From an uncultured Clostridia bacterium (GTDB taxonomy: Bacteria; Bacillota; Clostridia; Oscillospirales; Ruminococcaceae), in the NCBI GenBank assembly GCA_947089135.1, contig CAMUJF010000001.1, positions 186,001 to 250,000 of the forward strand: a stretch of 64,000 bases of DNA, written 5' to 3'. The translations under genes were made by a program, and so were the position numbers. The notes beneath the pieces are model-generated. The model did not search any database. It was not told the origin of the DNA and saw nothing but the letters and a program-made list of their open reading frames with translations. Positions 24,472 to 32,999 of this stretch are shown piece by piece; position 1 is the first letter of the stretch; each line of letters opens with the position of its first letter.

Positions 24472-25064
24472 AACGGGTAAAAAATGCTGTCATTTTGATT
24501 TTAATAATTGGGGTTTGGCTTCTGATTTTTCTGGTTCTGCCGAAAATTTTAAGGGGTAAAACGCTGTATCTTTTTGGCAATTTTGTTGCAGAGGGTATTT
24601 TTCATAATTCCCTGCATTTGATCTGTGCTTTGATATGTTTGCCAATACTTATTACGGACTTTAAAAGTTACAAAATTGCAAAGAAAATTATTTATACTGT
24701 GGCAATTTGCTTTTTAATTGTATCATCGGTATATGGTTTTGTAGATACGATAAACGACTTTTCGGTAGAGAGAGAAATAAATTTACCCGACGGAAATAAA
24801 ATCGTTTTGTATGAGGAAGATGTTATGCAGTATGATAGAACAAGCGAAATGTCAATAAAAGTATATAAGGTCAAAGGAATTATAGCAAATAAAATCGGGT
24901 ATTGTTGGGAGAGCTTTTACTGTGACGATTACTGCTTAAAGGAAAATAAATGGGAGTATACATATGATGAAACCGATAAAAAGCTAACGTTGATTTTAAG
25001 ATATGACGAGCCGAAAAGTAAATATGATCCGGACGTTTTGGAAGAGGAATTTATTTTGGAATAA
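24468..25064 (+). CDS. AT-rich membrane protein, unknown
   Basis: 198 residues. Three membrane helices are likely: about 7-27, 45-63 and 70-92. They are followed by an extracytoplasmic or cytoplasmic beta-rich domain (VEREINLPDGNKIVLYEED to the end). It contains paired Cys residues in CWESFYCDDYC. The DNA is markedly richer in A and T than the surrounding arg genes (many ATT, AAA and TTT codons), suggesting a separate origin. The start overlaps the MmcQ stop. No family was recognised. Confidence 0.65.
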   Translation: MKRVKNAVILILIIGVWLLIFLVLPKILRGKTLYLFGNFVAEGIFHNSLHLICALICLPILITDFKSYKIAKKIIYTVAICFLIVSSVYGFVDTINDFSVEREINLPDGNKIVLYEEDVMQYDRTSEMSIKVYKVKGIIANKIGYCWESFYCDDYCLKENKWEYTYDETDKKLTLILRYDEPKSKYDPDVLEEEFILE

Positions 25065-25100
25065 CAGCGGGATTTTTGCAGAACAAAAAAGTAAAATCGT

Positions 25101-25130
25101 TTGAGAGAAGATATTATGTGAATTTATAAA
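25101..25130 (+). promoter_or_regulatory. Possible promoter of the multi-zinc-ribbon gene
   Basis: TTGAGA (25101-25106), an 18-base spacer and TATAAA (25125-25130), 25 bases upstream of the start at 25155. Moderate match. Confidence 0.4.
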
Positions 25131-25154
25131 TAATAAAATTCGGAGGGGTCAACT

Positions 25155-26129
25155 ATGTTTTGCAGTATGTGCGGAAAGCAGGCGGAGGGCGAATTTTGCT
25201 GGAACTGCGGCGCGAAATTATACAAGCCGGAATCGGAACCGCAGCAAAGTCCGCAGGAAAAAAGCGTACTCGCAGGCGATAAGGCGGCTAAACCCGAAGT
25301 ATGCAAAAAGCCTGTTTCCTTTATGAAATTCAGGGCGACGCGGCAGTACAATAACGTTAACGTACAGTTTGACGACGTACATCAGATAGCGGCGGTCGGA
25401 AAGAACAGGGACATACTGAACGGCGAAAGCTCGGTCATATATTTGAGATATTCCGAGATCACCGGCGCGGAGGTCAAATGCACGTATGAGGGAATATCCA
25501 AAACAAGCACGGGCTCTATGATAGGACGTACGGCGGTCGGCTCGCTGATTTCTCCGGGTGCGGCAATAATAGGCGGCGCTACTGCCAAAAGAACCGAAAA
25601 GCAGAAGATCGAGAGCGTGTCGATACATATAACCACGTCAAACATCAGGTATCCGTTGGTGCGCATTGATAATTTGAGCGGAATATTTTTAAGTGAAGCC
25701 GAACTGGTCTGCGGAATATTTCAGCAGGCAATGCTTTTGCCTCCGACCGAGGCGGCTTTTGAGCTTACGGAGAAGTGGGGAACGGGAAATGCTCCGCTTA
25801 AAGCCGATCTGGCTCCGAAGCCTGTGCCGGGAGCGCCAAGCACTGTTTCCGAGCCGTGGATGTGTACAGAGTGCTGCTATAGAAATCCTGCTTCAAGTTC
25901 GACCTGCCGCAATTGTTCCGCGCCTAAGGGCAGGGCTTTGAGAGGGTCTGTCCTGACTGCGCTAGCAGAGGAGGCGGACGAAACCTCGCCGAAAGACGTA
26001 TGGTTCTGTTCTGAATGCGATTATAAAAACAGCGGCGGCAAATCGTGCAGAAGCTGCGGAGCAAGCCGTCCCGCAGACGGTCCGGAACAGGGGAAGAAGT
26101 CAAAAAGGCTTTTCGGGAAAATACTGTAA
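25155..26129 (+). CDS. Multi-zinc-ribbon protein with membrane-like Gly/Ala segment
   Basis: 324 residues. It opens with a zinc ribbon (MFCSMCGKQAEGEFCWNCG). The central domain (about 55-200) contains a bPH-like or SHOCT-adjacent fold (AAVGKNRDILNGESSVIYLR) and a Gly/Ala hydrophobic stretch, SLISPGAAIIGGATAK, long enough for a hairpin but not a clear membrane helix. Two RanBP2-type ribbons close it: WMCTECCYRNPASSSTCRNC and WFCSECDYKNSGGKSCRSC. The C-terminus is basic. RBS CGGAGGGG precedes the ATG. No known function; a scaffold or sensor is possible. argJ follows after 21 bases. Confidence 0.7.
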   Translation: MFCSMCGKQAEGEFCWNCGAKLYKPESEPQQSPQEKSVLAGDKAAKPEVCKKPVSFMKFRATRQYNNVNVQFDDVHQIAAVGKNRDILNGESSVIYLRYSEITGAEVKCTYEGISKTSTGSMIGRTAVGSLISPGAAIIGGATAKRTEKQKIESVSIHITTSNIRYPLVRIDNLSGIFLSEAELVCGIFQQAMLLPPTEAAFELTEKWGTGNAPLKADLAPKPVPGAPSTVSEPWMCTECCYRNPASSSTCRNCSAPKGRALRGSVLTALAEEADETSPKDVWFCSECDYKNSGGKSCRSCGASRPADGPEQGKKSKRLFGKIL

Positions 26130-26150
26130 AATATTTTAGGAGAAATCACT

Positions 26151-27413
26151 ATGGAAAATTTTGAAGCGAAGCAAATAAACGGCGGCATATGCGCCGCAAA
26201 GGGCTTTAAGGCAAGCGGTCTGTACTGCGGCATCAAGCACGGATTTGACGGAAACGAGTCCCCAATAAGCAATTCCAAAAACGATATCGCAATGATCTTT
26301 GCGGACGTTGAATGCAATGCGGCGGGTGTGTACACCTCGAACAAGGTCAAGGGCGCGCCTGTTGTTGTTACAAAAAATAATCTTGCAAAATCTGGCGGAA
26401 AGGCACGAGCGGTCATTGTCAATTCGGGAAACGCCAACACCTGCAACGCCGACGGGGAGGAAAAGGCTCTTGAAATGTGCAGGCTTACCGCCGAACAGTT
26501 GGGTATACCGTCCGAGCAGGTAATCGTTGCTTCTACGGGAGTTATCGGGCAAGTCCTGCCTATCGAGCCGATAAAGTATGCCGTTCCACTGCTTGCGGAA
26601 AAGCTTTCCTATGAGGGAAACACCCAGGCGGCTACCGCTATCATGACTACCGACACGGTGAAAAAGGAGTACGCGGTAAAATTTACCGTGGACGGAAAAG
26701 AGTGCCGCATAGGCGGTATGGCTAAGGGCAGCGGAATGATCCACCCCAACATGGCTACCACGCTGAATTTTATTACTACGGACTGCGCGGTGTCTCCCGA
26801 AATGCTGCAAAAGGCTCTTTCCGAGATCGTTAAAATTACATACAATTGTTTGAGCGTGGACGGCGACCAGTCCACAAACGACACCTGTATGCTAATGGCT
26901 TCGGGACTTGCGGGGAATACGGAAATTACCGCGGAAACCGCCAATTTTGAAACGTTTAAAAACGCGCTTTACGAGGTAATGAAAAATCTTACGATAATGC
27001 TTGCAAAGGACGGGGAGGGGGCTACTAAGCTTATCACCTGCGTGTGCGGAACTTCTCCCGATCTGGACACGGCTATTACCGTTGCGAAAAGCGTTATACG
27101 CTCTCCGCTGTTTAAGTGCGCTATGTTCGGCGAGGACGCAAATTGGGGACGTATTCTCTGCGCCATAGGTTATGCGGAGGCGGATTTTGACATTAACAAG
27201 GTGGACGTTGACATCGCCTCAAAGTCGGGCAGGCTTGCCGTATGTCGTCAAGGCGCGGGTGTTGATTTCTCCGAGGAAAAGGCGGCGGAAATTCTTAAAG
27301 AGGACGAGATAGAAATTCTTATAGAACTGAACAGCGGTACGGTTTCCGCCACAGCTTGGGGCTGCGACCTTACTTATGATTATGTTAAGATTAACGGGGA
27401 TTACCGTTCGTAG
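26151..27413 (+). CDS. argJ: Bifunctional ornithine acetyltransferase / N-acetylglutamate synthase
   Basis: 420 residues. It transfers acetyl from N-acetylornithine to glutamate, recycling the acetyl group. The autocleavage site is in KGSGMIHPNMATTL: the chain cuts before the Thr following NMA, which becomes the nucleophile. The N-terminal ASGLYCGIKH and the VNSGNANTCNADG motif are also characteristic. Whether it is bifunctional or only the ornithine-dependent form cannot be told. RBS TTTAGGAGAA. With no argA or argE in the window, recycling through ArgJ is the route supported here. Confidence 0.95.
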   Translation: MENFEAKQINGGICAAKGFKASGLYCGIKHGFDGNESPISNSKNDIAMIFADVECNAAGVYTSNKVKGAPVVVTKNNLAKSGGKARAVIVNSGNANTCNADGEEKALEMCRLTAEQLGIPSEQVIVASTGVIGQVLPIEPIKYAVPLLAEKLSYEGNTQAATAIMTTDTVKKEYAVKFTVDGKECRIGGMAKGSGMIHPNMATTLNFITTDCAVSPEMLQKALSEIVKITYNCLSVDGDQSTNDTCMLMASGLAGNTEITAETANFETFKNALYEVMKNLTIMLAKDGEGATKLITCVCGTSPDLDTAITVAKSVIRSPLFKCAMFGEDANWGRILCAIGYAEADFDINKVDVDIASKSGRLAVCRQGAGVDFSEEKAAEILKEDEIEILIELNSGTVSATAWGCDLTYDYVKINGDYRS

Positions 27414-27467
27414 GGCAGGGGCAGCCTGTATTGGCAAGTTCCTGCCTGTAATGGAGGTAAAAAAATT

Positions 27468-28142
27468 ATGAAAGACAAATACAAAATGACTCTTGAGGAA
27501 AATATTTTTACCGCAAAGCGTAATATCATCGACTACATCTGGAAAAGCGCGCGGCTTGAGGGCTTGGGAGTTACCTACCCCGACACCGAAGCTATATACA
27601 ACGGTATGAGCGCGCCCGACGTAAAAGTCTCGGAAATTGTCGCGGTAAACAATTTAAAGCATTCGTGGCAGTTTTTGCTCGACACACTTGACTGTCCCAC
27701 CGACTTTAAATATATATGTCAGCTTAACCGTCTTGTGGGCGGGGACAATCTTATTATTCGGGCGGGATATCTGCGGAACGTTTCCGTTTCAATGGGCGGT
27801 ACGACATGGAAGCCTGATATGCCCGACGAGGATAAAATTCGGGAAAAGCTTGATGAAATTTCAAAAATTGAAAATTCCACGGAAAGAGCCATAACGCTTA
27901 TGCTGTACTGTATGCGCAGTCAGATGTTTCTTGACGGTAACAAGCGCACTGCCATGCATGCGGCAAATCACGAAATGATAATGAACGGCTGCGGGATAAT
28001 TTCCGTACCCATTGAAAAGCAGCGGGATTTCACAAAACTGCTGGTTGAATTTTACGAAACGGGCAATGGGGACGTTATTTCAGATTTTGTATACAGCGAA
28101 TGCATTGACGGGATAAATTTTGACAGTACCAAAAATAAATAA
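27468..28142 (+). CDS. Fic-family protein with Gln replacing the catalytic His
   Basis: 224 residues, all-helical Fic domain. The core motif, normally HxFx(D/E)GN(G/K)R, reads QMFLDGNKR at 152-160: the phosphate-binding DGNKR part is intact but the catalytic His is Gln (codon CAG). The class II inhibitory motif (S/T)xxxE(G/N) is present near the N-terminus as SARLEG (27-32). Fic enzymes transfer AMP or other phosphate groups to proteins; without the His, activity is expected to be lost or altered. The frame is complete, with RBS GGAGG. It sits between argJ and argB, 18 bases before argB, so it is surely in the operon. Confidence 0.85.
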   Translation: MKDKYKMTLEENIFTAKRNIIDYIWKSARLEGLGVTYPDTEAIYNGMSAPDVKVSEIVAVNNLKHSWQFLLDTLDCPTDFKYICQLNRLVGGDNLIIRAGYLRNVSVSMGGTTWKPDMPDEDKIREKLDEISKIENSTERAITLMLYCMRSQMFLDGNKRTAMHAANHEMIMNGCGIISVPIEKQRDFTKLLVEFYETGNGDVISDFVYSECIDGINFDSTKNK

Positions 28143-28160
28143 AAAGAGGGAAATTTCAAA

Positions 28161-29045
28161 ATGAATACGGAAAATCTCCAAAACGCAATAAAAGTCTCAA
28201 ACGAAATACGGTCAAAGGTGCTTATCGACGCGCTGCCTTACATACAGCGGTACAACGGCAAGATAGTAGTCGTTAAGTACGGCGGCAACGCCATGACCAA
28301 CGAGGAACTGAAAAACGCCGTAATGAGCGACATCGTACTGCTTTCGCTTGTCGGCGTAAAGGTGGTCTTGGTACACGGCGGCGGTCCCGAAATAAACGAT
28401 ATGCTGAAAAGAGTGGGCATTGAAAGCAAGTTCATAAACGGCTTGCGGTACACTGACGAGGCTACTGTGGACATCGTCAAAATGGTGCTGGCGGGCAAGG
28501 TCAACAAGGAGCTTGTTTCTCACCTTACACAGCATGGCGGAAAAGCTTTGGGTCTTTGCGGAATTGACGGTCAGATGCTCCTTGCGGATAAAATGGAGGG
28601 CGAGGCGGACTTGGGCTTCGTGGGGGAGATACGGGACGTGAACACCACGCCCATTACCGACGCTCTTGAAAACGGCTACGTCCCCGTTATCGCCACGGTT
28701 GCCTGCGGCGAGGACGGTCAGACCTACAACATCAACGCAGATACCGCTGCCGCGCGGATCGCTGCGGAGCTGAAAGCGGAAAATCTTATTCTTATGACGG
28801 ACATCGCGGGGCTTCTTCGTGACAGGGACGATGTGAACACGCTTATTCCTGCGGTGCAGGTAAGCGAAGTGCCCTTTATGAAGCGTCAGGGCATAATAAG
28901 CGGCGGCATGATTCCCAAAATAGACTGCTGCGTGGAGGCTGTGCGCCGAGGTGTGAAAAAGACCTGCATAATCGACGGCAGGATACCTCACTCAATACTT
29001 ATCGAACTTTTGTCAAACGAGGGCATAGGAACGCAGTTTATCTAA
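28161..29045 (+). CDS. argB: N-acetylglutamate kinase
   Basis: 294 residues, standard length. It phosphorylates N-acetylglutamate using ATP, usually the arginine-inhibited step. Motifs: VVKYGGNAM (ATP phosphate Lys), VLVHGGGPEINDML, INADTAAARIAAELKAE and LLRDRDD. The N-terminal extension (about 25 residues before RSKVLIDALPYI) is typical of arginine-sensitive hexameric forms. RBS AAAGAGGG. The next arg gene, argD, is 2 kb away behind the lipase-like gene and hairpin array. Confidence 0.96.
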   Translation: MNTENLQNAIKVSNEIRSKVLIDALPYIQRYNGKIVVVKYGGNAMTNEELKNAVMSDIVLLSLVGVKVVLVHGGGPEINDMLKRVGIESKFINGLRYTDEATVDIVKMVLAGKVNKELVSHLTQHGGKALGLCGIDGQMLLADKMEGEADLGFVGEIRDVNTTPITDALENGYVPVIATVACGEDGQTYNINADTAAARIAAELKAENLILMTDIAGLLRDRDDVNTLIPAVQVSEVPFMKRQGIISGGMIPKIDCCVEAVRRGVKKTCIIDGRIPHSILIELLSNEGIGTQFI

Positions 29046-29172
29046 TCCCTTATTAGAAATATGAACAAGAAATTGCTGAAAAAGCTTTGATATATGCGTT
29101 TTGCGGCGATAGATCGTGCATAATTCAATGAGGGATCAGTATAAGGCATCAAACCGAAAGGGGGACGGGTTC

Positions 29173-30630
29173 ATGACATTTCTTCTTATTTTTTTCCTGT
29201 GGATATTTATGGCGGCGGTCATTGTTCTTGACTGCTTTGACAAGCTTCCCTTGGCGGGAGCTGCCGGAAAGCTTATCGGCATGACCGTTCTTCCACATTC
29301 GGTTATTTTGATATGGCTTTTAAGTCTTTCGGCAGGTCTGAACGCAGACAGCGGCGGACGGGAAATTTTCGGGTTTATTATGCGCTTTATTCCCGTGGGG
29401 ATACTTGCATTGTACTGGCTTGTCAGGCTTGCGGTAAAGCCCTACACGGTGAGGTTTGACAAGTCAACGGTAAAGCTCAGGGTGCGTGCCATGTACGGCG
29501 GAAAGATACTGCTGAAATACACGGCGATATCCCTTGTCTTTCAGACGGCTTTCTACATATGGGCGGTAAAAAACAGCTTTTGGGGTATTCCCAAAGGCGT
29601 GTGGATGGCCGACGCGGTCACAGCGGGACTTATAGTTTTCGGCTACGGCTTTAACGGTATTATCCGTATTGCATGCCTGTGCAGACGTTTGGGTATCGTA
29701 AAGCGGCTCGTGGCGTTTTTCCTGCTGCCTGTACCGATCGTCGGGATATTTGCTCTTGCTGTGATGTACAAAGCCGCCAAAGCCGAGTATGACTACGAAA
29801 CTACCCGCGCTGCCTGCGACAGTCAGAGGGTAGAGTCTCAGGTCTGCGCGACGAAATATCCCATACTGCTTGTGCACGGTCTGGGCTTTCGGGACTGGCG
29901 GTACTTCAACTACTGGGGACGTATCCCGAAAGAGCTTATCAAAAACGGCGCGAGGATATACTACGGCAATCAGGAAGCTTTCGCTTCGGTGGAGACAAAC
30001 GCGGAGGAGATCCGCCGCAGGATACTTGCGATAAGAGAGGAAACAGGCTGCGAAAAGGTAAACATAATCGCTCACTCCAAAGGCGGTCTGGACGCGCGGT
30101 ACGCTGTAACAAAGCTGGGTATGGAGGACTATGTGGCAAGTCTTACCACGGTGGCAACGCCGCACAGAGGTTCTCAGGTTTCCGATATGGGCAATAAAGT
30201 CTCCGACAGTATTTACAGACAGGTCTCGGATTTTATGAACAAGCGTTTCAGAAAGTTCGGGGACGTATCTCCCGATTTTTACACCGCCTGTCACCAGTTA
30301 AGCTCGGACTTTGCGGAGCGGTTCAACAATGACGTTCCGGACTCGGACAAGGTGTACTATCAAAGCTACGCTTCGATCATGAAAAACGCGCTGAGCTTCG
30401 GGCTGCTGTCGTTTACATATCTGATCCTGAAAAAATTCGGCAGGAACGACGGGCTTGTTACGGAGGAGTCCGCAAAATGGGGAAATTTTAAAGGCGTGTA
30501 CGAAAGCAAGGGCATGAGGGGTATTTCTCACGGAGATACCATTGACCTTGCCCGCGAGGACTTCAAGGGCTACGATCCGAGAGAGGAATACGTAAAAATG
30601 GTTGCGGAATTAAAAGATATGGGGTACTGA
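29173..30630 (+). CDS. Membrane-anchored lipase-like alpha/beta hydrolase
   Basis: 485 residues. The N-terminal ~210 residues contain about six hydrophobic helices. The C-terminal part is an alpha/beta hydrolase: YPILLVHGLGFRDW (oxyanion region), nucleophile Ser in NIIAHSKGGLDAR, then TVATPHRGSQVSD, the pattern of bacterial triacylglycerol lipases. The catalytic His is probably in GISHGDT near the end. Start: ATG 29173, 8 bases after AAAGGGGG; a GTG at 29116 and an ATG at 29128 upstream lack ribosome sites. The combination of a multi-helix membrane domain with a lipase is uncommon. Substrate unknown. Confidence 0.75.
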   Translation: MTFLLIFFLWIFMAAVIVLDCFDKLPLAGAAGKLIGMTVLPHSVILIWLLSLSAGLNADSGGREIFGFIMRFIPVGILALYWLVRLAVKPYTVRFDKSTVKLRVRAMYGGKILLKYTAISLVFQTAFYIWAVKNSFWGIPKGVWMADAVTAGLIVFGYGFNGIIRIACLCRRLGIVKRLVAFFLLPVPIVGIFALAVMYKAAKAEYDYETTRAACDSQRVESQVCATKYPILLVHGLGFRDWRYFNYWGRIPKELIKNGARIYYGNQEAFASVETNAEEIRRRILAIREETGCEKVNIIAHSKGGLDARYAVTKLGMEDYVASLTTVATPHRGSQVSDMGNKVSDSIYRQVSDFMNKRFRKFGDVSPDFYTACHQLSSDFAERFNNDVPDSDKVYYQSYASIMKNALSFGLLSFTYLILKKFGRNDGLVTEESAKWGNFKGVYESKGMRGISHGDTIDLAREDFKGYDPREEYVKMVAELKDMGY

Positions 30631-30683
30631 GCTTCTCGGTCTCCGATATTTATAGCGATCCATAAAATTAGCACAACATTTTA

Positions 30684-30937
30684 GGCAGCGGAGCTGCCGG
30701 CTCAAAAAAGTTCGCCAGCCTTTCAAGGTCTGCTTAACCCATTCTATGAATGGGATTCCAAAGGGCGGAGCCCTTTGGTCGCATATCCATTCGCAGAATG
30801 GATTTCCGCAGAGGAGCGAAACCCTCTATCGTTAAAGAGCTCCGCAAAGGGGTGAATTGAAAACATCACAAAGTGATGTTTTCAAGAGGGGAACGCCTCT
30901 GCTAAAACCGCACTGCGTGTGGCTGAGTGCGTTCCCC
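30684..30937. repeat. Array of consecutive hairpins (REP/MITE-like intergenic element)
   Basis: No gene was found between 30631 and 31065. Instead there are consecutive inverted repeats, many with exactly 3-base loops. They are GGCAGC-gga-GCTGCC (30684-30698), CCCATTC-tat-GAATGGG (30738-30754), CCAAAGGGC-gga-GCCCTTTGG (30758-30778) and ATCCATTC-gca-GAATGGAT (30785-30803). Next come AGAGG/CCTCT (30810-30827), a 13-base stem with loop aaa (30857-30885) and AGAGG/CCTCT again (30885-30900). Last is GGGGAACGC (30888-30896) with GCGTTCCCC (30929-30937), enclosing CGCACT/AGTGCG. Stems overlap at the right end, so alternative folds exist. It may be a mobile or structural repeat, or a structured RNA. 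Confidence 0.75.
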
Positions 30938-31005
30938 TAATCCAGTAGCGTTAATTTATTGGATTGCTATAATATTTGATATCAGAAGGAAATTTTTTAC
31001 GGCAC

Positions 31006-31034
31006 TTGAAATATTCACATTAAAATGATATAAT
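31006..31034 (+). promoter_or_regulatory. argD promoter
   Basis: TTGAAA (31006-31011), a 17-base spacer and TATAAT (31029-31034), 32 bases before the argD start. Confidence 0.8.
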
Positions 31035-31065
31035 TAGAAATTACACTGATTGAGAGGTCTTTTGC

Positions 31066-32241
31066 ATGGGTACGATAGAAAAATTCAATGAACACGTTAT
31101 GGGGACATATGGACGTTACCCCCTTGTTCTTGAAAAGGGAGAGGGGCGTTCCGCGACCGGTGAGGACGGGAAAGTCTACATAGATTTCGGCAGCGGCATC
31201 GGTACCAACTCCCTCGGCTACTGCGACGAGGACTGGGCGGACGCGGTATGCAGACAGGTCAGGGCGGTGCAGCACACGTCCAACTATTACTACACGAAAA
31301 TTCAGGCGGACTTCGCGGCTAAGCTTGACCAAGTTACGGGATATGACAAGATGTTTTTCGGCAACAGCGGCGCGGAGGCAAACGAGTGCGCCATTAAGAT
31401 AGCAAGGAAATATTCCTTTGACAAGTACGGAAAGGACGCGAAGCGATACAACATTATAACTCTGACAAACAGCTTTCACGGAAGAACGCTGACCACCCTT
31501 TCCGCAACGGGACAGGACGTTTTCCACAACTACTTTTTTCCCTTTACAGAGGGATTTCTGAACGCGGAGGCGAATAATATTGCCGACCTGCGGAATAAAA
31601 TTGACGGTACGGGAAACACGGTCTGCGCGGTAATGATAGAATTCGTTCAGGGCGAGGGAGGGGTCAATCCCCTTGATAAGGACTTCGTGGACGAGGTCTT
31701 CCGCATATGCGCCGAAAGGGACATACTCGTTATTGCGGACGAGGTGCAGACGGGAGCGGGAAGAACGGGAACGTTCCTCGCTTCGGAGCAGTACGGCGTT
31801 AAGCCTAATATCACAACTCTTGCAAAGGGCGTTGCGGGAGGCGTTCCCATAGGAGTATGCCTTGCGGACGAAAAGTGCGGGGACGTGCTTACAAAGGGCA
31901 CTCACGGCTCTACTTTCGGGGGAAATCCGCTTGCCTGTGCGGGAGGTCTTGCGGTGGTGACTAAAGTCTCCTCGGAGGATTTTCTTGAGGAAGTACGCGC
32001 TAAGGGTGAATATTTCCGCAGAAAGCTTGCGGAAATACCGGAAGTCGAGGGCGTTGACGGATTGGGTCTTATGCTTGGCATACGGCTGAAAGAAAAGTCC
32101 GCCGCGGAGATCTGCGGAAAATGCTTTGAAAACGGTCTGCTTGTGCTGACGGCAAAGGATAAGCTCAGGCTGCTTCCGCCCCTTAACATAACCTACGATG
32201 AAATTGATACGGGAATTGAAATTCTCAGGAGGTCTTTATGA
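31066..32241 (+). CDS. argD: Acetylornithine aminotransferase
   Basis: 391 residues, class III PLP-dependent aminotransferase. It makes N-acetylornithine from the semialdehyde with glutamate as donor. Motifs: GNSGAEANECAIKIAR (phosphate loop), NSFHGRT, LVIADEVQTGAGRTG (PLP-binding Asp), the Schiff-base Lys in ITTLAKGVAGG, and GSTFGGNPLACA. The ATG at 31066 has GAGAGG upstream. The 3' end overlaps the hydrolase gene (ATGA). It has its own promoter. Confidence 0.95.
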   Translation: MGTIEKFNEHVMGTYGRYPLVLEKGEGRSATGEDGKVYIDFGSGIGTNSLGYCDEDWADAVCRQVRAVQHTSNYYYTKIQADFAAKLDQVTGYDKMFFGNSGAEANECAIKIARKYSFDKYGKDAKRYNIITLTNSFHGRTLTTLSATGQDVFHNYFFPFTEGFLNAEANNIADLRNKIDGTGNTVCAVMIEFVQGEGGVNPLDKDFVDEVFRICAERDILVIADEVQTGAGRTGTFLASEQYGVKPNITTLAKGVAGGVPIGVCLADEKCGDVLTKGTHGSTFGGNPLACAGGLAVVTKVSSEDFLEEVRAKGEYFRRKLAEIPEVEGVDGLGLMLGIRLKEKSAAEICGKCFENGLLVLTAKDKLRLLPPLNITYDEIDTGIEILRRSL

Positions 32242-32978
32242 TTTATTACGAAAAGTACGGCAACGACCTGAACCCGGTCATACTGTGCCTGCACGGCGCA
32301 AATTTCGTGCACAGCTTTTCAAAGCAGTACGATCAGCTTTCAAGGAATTACTGTCTGATAATACCGCACCTGCCCGGCTTCGGACGTAACAGTCAGGTCA
32401 CGTTTTCGGCGGAGCTTGCGGTGTCGCAGCTTGCGGAGTTTGCCGAAAGCCTCGGCAAAAAGATCACGCTTATGGGCTTTTCCCTGGGCGCGCAGCTTTG
32501 TCTTCCGCTTATATGCGATCACGAGGACTTTTTCAACGGGGCGGTAATGGTGAGTCCCTGGCTGATAAAGTCCATGCATGAAGTGGAGAAATTTATGAAG
32601 CAGCAATCGGATAACGAGAAGATGTCCAAAAGCAAGCTGAAAATAGGTCTGGACAGCTTTGTTATGGGACTTGACAAGGGGGAGCGGCAGGAGCATGAGG
32701 AGTACTGCAAAAACGTTTCCATGAACTCCATACTTGCTGCTATCGACAACGGTCTGCAGCTTGACGATTATCCCTCCTATGCGGAGGTGGAGATACCCAT
32801 GCTCGCTTTGTGCGGGATAAAGGAAACGCTGGATATAAGAAAATCCGTCCGCGATCTTGCAAGGCGCAACCCCAACTGCGAGTACGATATGTGGGACGGC
32901 GCGGCGCATAATATCCCGTTTAAGTACGCCCAGAGATTCAACAAGACCGTTGAGGAATTTATGGATAAAATCAAATAG
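32238..32978 (+). CDS. Alpha/beta hydrolase inside the argD-argF unit
   Basis: 246 residues. Alpha/beta hydrolase fold with oxyanion HG (LCLHGANFVHS), nucleophile Ser in LMGFSLGAQLCL, an acid in the LCGIKETLD region and catalytic His in WDGAAHNIP. The start codon overlaps the argD stop, so translation is coupled, and argF begins 21 bases downstream. No arginine-pathway hydrolase is needed if ArgJ works, so a role as N-acetylornithine deacetylase is unlikely (different fold). The substrate is unknown. Confidence 0.85.
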   Translation: MIYYEKYGNDLNPVILCLHGANFVHSFSKQYDQLSRNYCLIIPHLPGFGRNSQVTFSAELAVSQLAEFAESLGKKITLMGFSLGAQLCLPLICDHEDFFNGAVMVSPWLIKSMHEVEKFMKQQSDNEKMSKSKLKIGLDSFVMGLDKGERQEHEEYCKNVSMNSILAAIDNGLQLDDYPSYAEVEIPMLALCGIKETLDIRKSVRDLARRNPNCEYDMWDGAAHNIPFKYAQRFNKTVEEFMDKIK

Positions 32979-32999
32979 AATTTTCAGGAGGAGATTCAA

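Noticed and set aside
27468..28142. Frameshift or truncation in the Fic gene explaining the missing His
   Set aside because: The frame is continuous, the flanking motif residues are in register and length is normal; it is a substitution.
30684..30937. CRISPR array
   Set aside because: The repeats are inverted, not direct, differ in sequence and have no spacers; no cas genes nearby.
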